Below are positions 47,180 to 57,455 of a stretch of 64,000 bases of DNA, piece after piece. How positions within the stretch are numbered: the stretch's first letter is position 1; each line of letters opens with the position of its first letter. Source of the DNA: Gerris lacustris. Taxonomy: Eukaryota > Arthropoda > Insecta > Hemiptera > Gerridae. The notes below the pieces were generated by a model. The model was not told the origin of the DNA and did not search any database. It saw only the letters and a program-made list of their open reading frames with translations. Position numbers and translations under genes: made by a program. Where the stretch lies: NCBI GenBank assembly GCA_951217055.1, contig OX578276.1:73139644-73203643 (forward strand). Direction: 5' to 3'.

Positions 47180-47304
47180 AAATCGTTCCAACAGGCTCCT
47201 CTTTTTGAACCAGTTCTGAACCAGTCCTCATAGACGCATGCGCATTAAAAAATCCTGAACTGGTTCTAGAACCGTCCTCGAATTGGCTGTTGGAACAAAC
47301 CTAT
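47180..47304 (-). mobile_element. Right end of the AGGTTTGTTCCAACAG element
   Basis: Ends CTGTTGGAACAAACCT, the inverted match of 38271-38286, and contains GCATGCGC and CTGGTTCTAGAACC. Excluding the BEL insertion, the two ends would be ~1.65 kb apart. Confidence 0.5.
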
Positions 47305-47499
47305 AGTTAGTGAGGAGTCAGGTAGATACCTGGGAGCCACACCATCTGCTGTGAATCACAGAACCTTGGCAGACTGTAACGTAGTTTCCCCATCTCATAG
47401 ATTACGTGCACCAGATAGAGTTTGTTTCTTAGGTTTTTAAATAAAACTCTCTTGCATTAAGTTATAATATTGCCATTAACACCTATGTTTAAAAGTAGG

Positions 47500-48130
47500 T
47501 ACTCATCTAATATTTAAGAAATTTGGATGGTGTGTTGAAAGTAATCCACAGATGAGGAGCCGCCTGCACACATTATATATTGCTTAATTGATACTTTTAT
47601 TCAGGAATAAATAGTCTGCCAATAAAGTATAGCACATCTTCTTCACGTATAGCGTACTATAATTATATTTTTCTGTTACAACCTATTATTCTACAATTAA
47701 TTTAATTTTGGAAATCTTTGTCTTAGAATTCCAATCTTCAAGATAGAAATCCGATCTATGGATCGGTATGTCATTTTTATTAACAATTTTTGCAAACCAA
47801 CATATCTTTTAAACTATTTGTCCTGTTTTAATGAAATTTGGGTGTTAGGTCATAATTAGTTTATTTTTGGTCTCATATAAGTTTAAACTATTTACGGACC
47901 ATCATTTTCTCTTTCTAATGCGCACTTTGTTTTCTATTAACATCTATATTTTTAAATGTTCTCATCTGACTTAAAAAAAAATAATTGAATGTACCCCGCA
48001 GATGGAAAGAGGGGGATTAAATAACTTAGATAATTCTGGGCTGTAAAAGCATAACATCAATAATATATAAACGATAAAATACATGAAGGCTTATGTGCCA
48101 CCTTAATAATTTAATCTGTCAAAATTTAAG
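47500..48130 (+). repeat. Dispersed repeat A, degraded copy
   Basis: TTTGGATGGTGTGTTGAAAGTAA (47520), AATTGATACTTTT (47592), GATAGAAATCCGATC (47740), GCAAACCAACATATC and the tail GCTGTAAAAGCATAACATCAA … GGCTTATGTGCCACC (48032-48100). At least two overlapping truncated copies. Confidence 0.6.
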
Positions 48131-48600
48131 TTTTGCTTCCGAGCTTACCGAAGGTAACGGAAGCTATGTGATCGTTTCGAAGAACGAAAATATTTTAGGT
48201 GTCCGATTTAAAAAATTCCTAGACAGAAATCCGTTTCAGACATCAGGGAACATTTTTGGTTCCGCGTCTGTCTGTCGGTCTGTCGGTCTGTCGGTCTGTC
48301 GGTCTGTCGTTCGATTTTTGCGAACCAACATATCTTAAAAACTACACTTCCGATTTTAATGAAATTTAGATGGTAGGTCATAATTAGCCCATTGTTGGTC
48401 CCTTATAAGTTTCAACCTTCTGCGCTTATTTTTTTCTCTTCCACATGCGCACAAACATACATTTATTTACACCTAGTATTTCAAAAGTACTTACCTTATT
48501 TGAATGAAACATTTATAGTTTATCGAAAGTAACCCGCAGATAGCCCCAGATTAATTTGAACCTTCTACGCTCTTTAGGAAAAGGAGTGGAAGGTTCTATA
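48131..48600 (+). repeat. Dispersed repeat A, well-preserved copy
   Basis: TTTTGCTTCCGAGCTTACCG … GACAGAAATCCGTTTCAGAC … (GTCG/GTCT)n from ~48260 to 48310 … CGAACCAACATATCTTAAAA … GAAAGTAACCCGCAGATAGC. Lies directly after an older copy of the same family. The 81-codon frame is not a gene. Confidence 0.85.
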
Positions 48601-49017
48601 CGGTGAAGTTCAAGCTCTTGGTTTTCTTATTGTTTCTTGGTGTTAGTGAACATAAAATTGCAACTTTTTGGCATGTACTAGTAAATCAGTGCCGACACTA
48701 TCATAGTGAGTGTTTTTATAATATAAAAATAAGATAAAGTATTTTTAAAACTAAATATTCAGTGTGTCACATGTGGACTATTAATTTTCACCTCTAATTG
48801 AATTCTTAGCTCTAATTTTTAAAAATTAAATTAAGCAAGTATTATACGGAAGTAGCCTAAAAAGAAGTAAGTACCTCAGTAATTAATTAAAGTGATTTTT
48901 AATAATATTTTTAGGAATAGCGTTGTCAGGTTATTCTACTTGAAAGAGAGTATTTCTCATATATGATCTTCAAGAAAAGTTATGATATTAAAAGAAATCC
49001 ATGGTCTTCACTTAATA
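48601..49017. other. AT-rich interval, no gene seen
   Basis: No similarity recognised. Confidence 0.45.
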
Positions 49018-49371
49018 GGATAGCTGAACCGGTAACGCGTTCGACTAATAAACTATAATAAATTATCGTCGCTGTTTCGATTCCCATTTACTGAACTTTT
49101 TATTTATTTATTTTGTTTTGTTACCTTTCTGATTTTTAACTAAATTTTAAGTTATTGTTAACTCTATCAAAAGATTATTATCGCTTGTGAAAATAAATTT
49201 CTATAACATATCTATAAATAAAATAAAATTAATAAATCCCAAAAAAATACGTACAAAACAAAACAATGAAAAGTATCGACACACTACATCCGGAGAAATG
49301 AATCCAGTCTGACAAGCAATAGCAGTGAGTTAATGCCTAGTAAGATTTAAATAAATCTTTAGTTTTGATAC

Positions 49372-49423
<52 letters not shown>
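49010..49423 (+). mobile_element. Candidate tRNA-derived SINE ending in A48
   Basis: A-box-like TAGCTGAACCGG (49021-49032), B-box-like GTTTCGATTCC (49074-49084) at tRNA-like spacing, then a ~290-bp body and a 48-base A-run (49376-49423). I find no clear target duplication, and the body could instead be 5' sequence of the adjacent LINE. Confidence 0.35.
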
Positions 49424-49426
<3 letters not shown>

Positions 49427-49523
49427 AGAAATAAGATACATTGAAATATTTAAAGGAACCCTCACTTTGAGCTAAAGGTATAGAAACTTAGTTATATATG
49501 CTATACGCTACTGTACTCAGCAT

Positions 49524-49614
49524 TAAGACGTGGCGCAGTGGATAAGGCGGCAATACCAGATTTTCTACTATATTTCAAGAACAAGTTCGACTCTCCTTTA
49601 TACCATACATTTTT
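49524..49614 (+). promoter_or_regulatory. tRNA-like Pol III unit upstream of LINE-1B ORF1
   Basis: A-box TGGCGCAGTGG (49531-49541) within GTGGCGCAGTGGATAAGGCG, which is very tRNA-like; B-box AAGTTCGACTC (49583-49593) at tRNA-like spacing; T5 at 49610-49614. In sense with the LINE and ~340 nt before ORF1. A stable acceptor stem is not obvious, so I treat it as tRNA-derived, not as a functional tRNA gene. Confidence 0.6.
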
Positions 49615-49950
49615 ATGCAGAAATAGCAAAAGCATACACACCTTATTTATTAATAGAATTATAATCATATCGATATTATTATCGTATTGTTGGCCTTAAA
49701 GTGTAAATAAATATTATAATTGTAAACATAATAAGAATAATAAAAGAAAATTAATAATATTAACGTTCTAAATAGGTTAAATATAGCTCTCTAGTTATAT
49801 AAACAATAAAATATACTAAATGATACCTGTAAAACAAGGCTTATTTATCTAAATCTATTTTAGTCACATCTAGACCCAACCTTTCTTCAAATATAAGAAA
49901 TAAAATAAATGTATATATTCGAATAATTTTTAACTTGCAAAGGGTTTAAT

Positions 49951-50835
49951 ATGAAGCATAACGATAAAAACTTTATGGCACAAACTAATTTAGATAAATT
50001 CTTCTCACCAAGAAGTAAAAGACCTAGAGAGGAGACTACAGAAACAAGGATGGGTTCAGAATCTGGAAATTTCAATATGCAAGTTCAGTCAAATAATAAT
50101 GAACAGAATGGAGTTACAACATTTACTCTGGACCAACTTATGTCTAAAATGAGTGAAATGATAGACTCTAAGAATTTAGCGAAATCTGAGGAAATTAGCA
50201 TCATACATGCGAAAATCAATGACTTAACTACAGCGAACAGTGAACTTAAAGAGGAAATGGATAAAATGAAAACAAAAATAGACAACCAAGAAAGAATAAT
50301 AGAACAGTTGCAAAATGACCAAAGAAAATGCAACTTAATATTTTATGGATTAGAGTACAACAAAGATAATCTTGAAAATGTAGTAAAAGATACCATCTAT
50401 AATACGTTAGATGTCAACCAAAATATATCGATAAAGAGATTTTTCCCAATTCATAATGGATCCGATTCTACCAAACCACCTGTCTTAATCTCCCTCTACA
50501 ACGACGAGGACAAATTTCAAATACTGAAAAATGCTAAACACCTGAAGGGTACTAGTATTTCAGTACAAGAAGATTTCATCTATCCAACCAGGAAACGTCG
50601 TTCTAAACTAGTGAGGATTAAAAAAGAAGTCGATGAGCTGAAAATTGCAGGATTAAGAACAAAAATGATAAAAGATCAACTTATCGTAGAGGGTTCAAAA
50701 TTCACTTGGAAAGAGGGCAAAGGTCTTATACACAAAAACGAGGATGGAAAACGTCATCTATACGACCTAACTCATCATGATTTTAATAAAACTATTGAAA
50801 ATATATTGGAAGAAGAAAATCAAGTTATAGCATAG
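49951..50835 (+). CDS. LINE-1B ORF1: coiled-coil RNA-binding protein
   Basis: 294 residues, starting MKHNDKNFMAQTNL. Residues ~60-125 form a long heptad-rich segment (LKEEMDKMKTKIDNQERIIE). QRKCNLIFYGLEYNKDN then starts the RRM-like core, followed by a basic region with GTSISVQEDFIYPTRKRRSK. It is the expected RNA-binding, multimerising partner of ORF2. It stops at TAG 50833-50835, followed by CAA TAA; ORF2 continues in the same frame. A relic of the same protein lies at 24278-24060. Confidence 0.85.
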   Translation: MKHNDKNFMAQTNLDKFFSPRSKRPREETTETRMGSESGNFNMQVQSNNNEQNGVTTFTLDQLMSKMSEMIDSKNLAKSEEISIIHAKINDLTTANSELKEEMDKMKTKIDNQERIIEQLQNDQRKCNLIFYGLEYNKDNLENVVKDTIYNTLDVNQNISIKRFFPIHNGSDSTKPPVLISLYNDEDKFQILKNAKHLKGTSISVQEDFIYPTRKRRSKLVRIKKEVDELKIAGLRTKMIKDQLIVEGSKFTWKEGKGLIHKNEDGKRHLYDLTHHDFNKTIENILEEENQVIA

Positions 50836-50841
50836 CAATAA
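50833..50841 (+). promoter_or_regulatory. ORF1/ORF2 junction TAG CAA TAA
   Basis: ORF1 ends TAG, followed by CAA as in the other LINE copies, but the next codon is TAA, a second in-frame stop. A single T-to-A change from a CARYYA-type context would produce this. Confidence 0.5.
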
Positions 50842-53735
50842 AACACATTTATAAATCAACCAAGTCAACAACACTCAAGCAAACAACATTTAAAACTAAC
50901 AATATATAGCTACAACTGTAGAACACTGCGGAGCAAAAGTAAACTAACAGAACTAATAGCAGAGTTGGAACATGTTCAATGGGACCTGATGGGTTTAGCT
51001 GAGGTGAGACGAGATGGAGAGGGGTGCCTTATCCTCGACAATAACATAAAACTTTACTTTTATGGAGAAGGCGCAAATGGTGGAACCGGGTTTATAATAA
51101 ACAGAAGTTTATCAAAAATGGTTGTCTCTTTTAAAACATATTCGCCCAGGATTTCCAAACTTATTTTAAAAGTGGGGGAGGAAAAAGTTAGAATGAAGGT
51201 AATACAGGTGTACGCCCCTACTTCAGACAGCTCGGAAGAGGAATGCGACTCCTTTTACGATATGCTACAGGCAGCCGTCGAAGATGATACATGTAAATGG
51301 ATGCTAATAATGGGAGATTGGAATTCAAAAATCGGGGAATCAAATGGGGAGGAAGCGGTAGGCAGTTATGGGCTAGGCTGGAGAAATGATAGAGGAAGAA
51401 AAATGGCCTTATTTCTAGAATCGAACGGACTATACGCTATGAACACGTTCTTTAAGAAAGACACAAGTAGAAAATGGACCTGGATCAGCCCAAACAACAA
51501 AACTAAAAATGAGATCGACTACTTTGTAACTGATAAGAAAGATTTTGTTTTAGATGTCGATACTGTAGACAAAATAAATATAGGTAGTGACCATAGGCCT
51601 ATAAGAGCAATTGTAGATCTTAAAGTTAAAAGGAAATATAATAAACATAAAATAAAAAAAGTAAACATGGAAATTTTAAAAAATAGTAATTATGAATGTA
51701 TTCTAACAAAAAAATTAAGAGAAAATAAATTAGAAGAGGTTCTAAATATAGATAATCAGGAGAGAAGAATAACTAATTCTATAGAAGAAAACTGTGAAGT
51801 AGCCATACAGGATCAGAACATTGAGAAGAAGAAAAGAATCCCTAACCTAAAGAAATAAAGAAATTAATGAGAAGAAGAAGAAAACTAAAACTACGAGGGA
51901 GAGAAACGAAAGAATTTTCTGAGTTATCAAGAGACATTAGAAATAAGTTAAAGCAGTGGATTTATGAAAAAGATGTCGAAGATATTACTCATGCAATAGA
52001 GATCGGTACAAGTTTGAAGAAATGCAGTCAATCTCAGAGATTAGGAAAAAGAGTAATCACGGCAATGAAAGATAGTGGAGATAATATCAAAAGAGAAGAG
52101 AACGAAATTTTAAGTATTATTGTAGATTTTTACTCAAACCTATACAACTCAAACGGTACAGCTACTGAAGAAGACAATTCTAATATTAATAAAGTACATA
52201 GCAATGAGAAGGAACATGCGAAAAAGCTAACAGTAGAGAAAATACAAGTTGATGAGGTAGAGCATGCGATCAAACTACTAAAACCTGGTAAAAGTGGAGG
52301 ACTTGATGAAATAATAAATGAACAAATCAAATATGGAGGAGAAAAGCTGATAATGGATTTATGTTGTTTATTTAATATGATTCTGTCGGAGAAAAAAGTT
52401 CCACACTCTTGGCTTTACTCTAAGTTGATTCTTCTCTTTAAGAAGGGAGATAAACAAAACATTAAAAATTACAGACCAATTAACCTCTTGTCATCGGTAT
52501 ATAAAGTTTTTATGAGCGTTATAACAAAAAGAATAAGTAATCACCTCGATGAGAACTCTCCAGTAGACCAAGTTGGCTTTAAGAAGAACTTTTCGACAAA
52601 TGACGCTATCATTGTGGCAGAGCAACTTTTAGATAAAGCTAAAGATTACAATTTTCCTGCCTGCCTTTGCTTTGTAGATTTTGAGAAAGCATTTGATAGT
52701 GTTTTTACTAGTTCGATCATGGAGTGCTTGAAAGAAAATAACATTGAAGAAGAATACATTGAAATCCTCGAAGACATCTATAGTAATGCTGAGATGAAAA
52801 TAGAATTAGAAAATGCGTCAAAATATATCAAAATAAGGAGAGGATTGAGGCAAGGGGACATTCCCTCAGCAAAACTGTTCACTGCAGTCCTTGAAAAAGT
52901 ATTCAAAAGGTTAAATTGGGAGATCTACGGCTTGATGATAAACGGCACCAGACTCAATAAAATAAAGTTTGCAGATGATGTTCTTCTCGTAGGAAAATCG
53001 AAACAAGAAATTAAAGAAATGATGCAGGATTTGATATTAGAAGCAAAGAAAGTCGGGCTGAAAATAAATTTGCAGAAAACCAAACTAATGACGATTAATG
53101 TACAATCAAAAGAAGAAATAGTTATAGAGGGAAGTATATTAGAAGAGGTAGACGAATTTATATATCTCGGAAAGATAGTAGCCAAGAAGAAAGGGATGGA
53201 AAAAGAACTGCATAGAAGGATTGGAATGGCATGGAGGGCTTACAATCAATTCAGAAGACTGTTTCGCTCGAACGTAGAAATGTCGAAGAAAATGAAATTG
53301 TGGCAGAGTGTTGTCAAACCTGTCCTGTTATATGGCTGTGAAACGTGGATACTTACGAATAAACATCTAGATAAGTTAAGAGTTGCAACACGACGCATGG
53401 AACGTAGTATGCTTAAAATAAATAGAAGAGAACGGAAATCAAACCAGTGGATAAGGAGTAGAACAGGCATGGAGGACATAGGAAAAACAGTTACGGAAAG
53501 AAAGTGGAAATGGGCTGGCCACCTTATCAGAGTCAGAGATGAAAGATGGAGCAAAACAATACTGGACTGGTATCCGAGGGAGCTGAAGAGAAGAAAAGGA
53601 AGACCTTCATTGAAATGGGACAATGAGATGAAGAAATGTTGTGGTGGTGTTACGTGGAAAAGAGTGGCAATGGATAGATTAGAATGGAGAAGGATGCGGG
53701 TTGTATATGCTGAAGAATGGTTACCTCAAGAATAA
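50842..53735 (+). pseudogene. LINE-1B ORF2: endonuclease-reverse transcriptase, frameshifted
   Basis: The frame is open from 50842, in the ORF1 frame, with no AUG before the endonuclease start (YNCRTLRSKSK at ~50910). Endonuclease motifs are GDWNSKIG (51311) and GSDHRPIR (51583). At 51856-51858 this frame stops, and the homologous protein continues one frame over (KEIKKLMRRRRK…), so a single-base loss lies near 51845. RT motifs FVDFEKAFDS (52672), RGLRQGDIPS and FADDVLLVG (52969) follow, then RKWKWAGHL and the C-terminal CC motif. All catalytic residues I can place are present; only the frameshift and the second stop after ORF1 spoil it. Confidence 0.85.
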
Positions 53736-54370
53736 ACAAAATGGTGTTATATATTTGGCGAAAATATAGTATCATAAGAAATTAAAAGGTTGAATAAAGA
53801 AAATTATAGTTAATCTAGTAGAGTTAAAATAATAAAGAGATAAAACACAAATAAGTTAGTAAAATGGTTAAATAACAAAATGTAAATAATATTATAGTAT
53901 CAAAAATAGAAGATAAATAATTATGTAACAACTATACAAATTATGTATTCTGCTTGTAATTTTTATTTATTTGTATTAATCGTGAATGATCTGTTAGAAA
54001 AATAGCTAAGGAAATTGTATATGCATGCAAAGTATGGTCTTATTATGTACAGATATTTAAATGATTTATTAAATTAGGGTTCTAAACAAAGTATCTATAT
54101 GTCATGTACATTTTATAAATATTTTGATTAATCTTGCATGATATGTTAGAAAAACGGTAAAGTAAAATGTTTATGCATGCAATTTAAACACTCCTAATGG
54201 GATGATAATTTATTATTAACTTATAGAAATAATTTCAAATATATGTAACTGTGTATTGTGTATGTGTGTATACATAAATTACAAAAATCAAATAAATAAA
54301 TTATAATAATAAATTAAATAATTATAAACAAATTAACTAGAAAAAATAAATAAATAAAAAGATATTAAGA

Positions 54371-54839
54371 AGAATAATAATGCATGTGAACTCTAACTAA
54401 CCACAGCCTCAGTTTTTATTAGATAATTTATACATTATCTAATAGCTATTTTATCATTATGGTTATTTGATTTTTAACCTACAATCTCTATCATTACCTC
54501 ATCCCTTTTTCCTTTATTTATTATGTTCATTTAGAGCTAATATACTAAAAGTTTTCTACCGATGAAAGTAAGGGCTTTTTGTTTTGGCACTTTAATCCAA
54601 AATTTAAGAATAATGCAAGAAAGTTTTAATGGCAGTTGGCAGAGTTGATGTAGGCGGAGTTGTATCGATTGATAGCTAGAGAGTTTTAGCTGTCATTAGT
54701 TGTTTCAGCAAGTTTCAGGTAGGATTAATTCCTTTTAACAACATTGCGACTTTATATTTGTTTCTTTAGATTAAATACTTTTTTAAAAAATCATTTTAAT
54801 ATTTTACAAATAGCATAGTTAATGGTTATGTATATTTGT
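54371..54839. other. AT-rich interval, no gene seen
   Basis: No coding similarity; short inverted ATTAGATAATTTATACATTATCTAAT at ~54418 folds back. Confidence 0.4.
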
Positions 54840-55160
54840 TATTCTTTTTTGCATCTGAAGTTATCCAAGGTAACGGAAACATTGCGATCATTCTGAAAAG
54901 CAATATTAAATTCATCCTAGACATAAATGCCTTTAGATGTCAGAGAATATGTTTGGTTTCTTGTCTGTCTGTCAGTCTGTCCTTAAAAATCTTTTGAGTC
55001 CCATTTCTAAACTACCTATTTTACTCTCGAATCCACACAAACTTTTTTATTATTGATACGAATGTTTTAAAAAGTACTCATCTGATTTTGATAAAATTTG
55101 AATAAGGTGGGCTGATGGTCTTGTGATTATTTCAACCTTCTGCGCACATTTCATATTGAG
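54840..55160 (+). repeat. Dispersed repeat A, degraded copy
   Basis: GAAGTTATCCAAGGTAACGG, GCGATCATTCTGAAAAGC, GTCTGTCTGTCAGTCTGTC and TTCAACCTTCTGCGCAC follow the family order. Confidence 0.65.
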
Positions 55161-55476
55161 TAAAACAATAAACAACAACACTTTCAATAACAATAGGAGT
55201 CTCATTTCTGTTTGTTTATTTTAATGATAAATTGTTGAGAAGAACCATATAATAAAGCTCGAGACATTTGTTTTGACAGAGAACAGGTAGCAAAACATGT
55301 GCAACAATAAAGTTGGTTAAAGGAAATGGTTTTTGAGTGTGTACGATTTTAAATAATATTTACCCAGCTACATATTATTTCTCTTTCTTCTTTCCTAATT
55401 TCTTTTCATCACAGAAACGAAGTAAAACGTACCCTTATATACAACCCCACGCACACGCACACATACGTATATATAT

Positions 55477-56314
<838 letters not shown>

Positions 56315-56382
56315 GTAAAGCCCATTAAGAGGCTGTGCTTGAGTAAGCCAAGGGTCCATTTACTCACCATAGATGACTTGAA
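56315..56382 (+). CDS. Possible internal exon, unidentified
   Basis: 68 nt between an acceptor-like CCTTTATACAG (ending 56314) and a strong donor match GAA|GTAAGT (56383). Only one frame is open, and it reads VKPIKRLCLSKPRVHLLTID then DL; it enters in phase 0. That is compatible with the phase in which the lectin exon at 18681 ends, but the peptide does not look like the rest of a lectin domain. Short open stretches are common by chance, so this is weak. Confidence 0.25.
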
Positions 56383-56829
56383 GTAAGTGTATCTTCCATT
56401 AGAGAGAGAACAATTTTACTTCAAAGCGGTCTGTATAGTAGTAACCTGGCCACTTCATGTTGAGTGGGATATAACTGCGTCCGGATAGAACTATGCTCTT
56501 GATGTGATTAATGTGAATCGTTGACTGTCGAAACCATTTGAATGCCCTTGTGCTGTTATCGCACCCATTTACAGAAATACATTAACTGTGCACAATCCTT
56601 TGAACTATGCCCGTGTCTCTTTAGTTTAATTATTTCTCTTAAATTAATTTTACTTTATGACTTTCCAATTTTATTCAATTATTCAGCTTGGCAGAGTAAA
56701 TTAGAAAACAAAATTGACCCTTTGTAGAATAAAGGTTAAACTAATGTATTTAATAAAATGATAAATTACAAAAAGGTCAATTTATTTGACAATTATAATT
56801 TATTAACTTAAAATTATTTGACTAAAGAA
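56383..56829. other. AT-rich interval, no gene seen
   Basis: No coding similarity recognised. Confidence 0.4.
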
Positions 56830-57455
56830 ATTGCAAATTAGTGTGGCACATTGCTTCCTCGCATCCTATCACACACTTTATTAATTTTATGCTTTTACAT
56901 GCCAGTACCATCTAAATTATTTAATTATTTTCCCCGTTTTTTTAATACGTCAAAATTGTTTTGATTTTTTACATCAATTAAAGTATCAATTAAGCAAAAG
57001 AAAAAGAGCGGAGTCGGTTGAAATTGAGCTGGTGCTATCTGCGGTCTACTTTTGACAAACATCCAAATTTTATAATAATCAGATGAGTAGGTACTTTTGA
57101 AGATATAGGTGTAAATAAGTGTATGTTTGTGCGCATGTTGAAGAAATGAACAATGGGATAAACAAATAACAAAGATAAACAAATGGGCGCAGAAGGTTGA
57201 AACTAATATGAGACCAACAATAGGCGTGACCGTCCATACAATTCATTAAAATCGGACGTGTAGTTTTTAAGATATGCTGGTTCGCAAAAATTGATCGACA
57301 GACCGACAGACAGACACGAAACCATAAATGTTCCCTAATGTCTGAAACGGATTTCTGTCATAGAATTTTTGAAATCGGACACATTGAATATTTTTGTTCT
57401 TCAGAACGATTACATAGCTTCCGTTACCTTCGGTAAGCTCGGAAGCAAAATTGTG
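56830..57455 (-). repeat. Dispersed repeat A, most complete copy (~620 bp)
   Basis: On the minus strand it runs from TTTTGCTTCCGAGCTTACCG through the GTCTGTC tract, AAAAACTACACGTCCGATTT, AATTGATACTTTAATTGATG and GGCATGTAAAAGCATAAAAT to GATGCGAGGAAGCAATGTGC. It thus links the head hairpin and the tail module seen separately elsewhere, and is the best guide to the full unit. Confidence 0.85.

Larger units (their letters stand above)
49424..54370 (+). mobile_element. RTE-like LINE (LINE-1B), ORF2 frameshifted
   Basis: Order: 5' region with a tRNA-like unit (49524-49614), ORF1 (49951-50835), ORF2 (50842-53735, one frameshift near 51845), and an AT-rich 3' UTR with an imperfect ~150-bp internal duplication (GAATGATCTGTTAGAAAAA near 53985 and GCATGATATGTTAGAAAAA near 54135). 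It shares layout and motifs with the minus-strand LINE but is clearly another family (proteins roughly half identical by eye). The 5' and 3' ends are approximate; I could not find its target duplication. Confidence 0.75.

Noticed and set aside
49528..49614. Functional tRNA gene
   Set aside because: A- and B-boxes are good, but I cannot form acceptor and anticodon stems, so it is treated as a tRNA-derived segment only.
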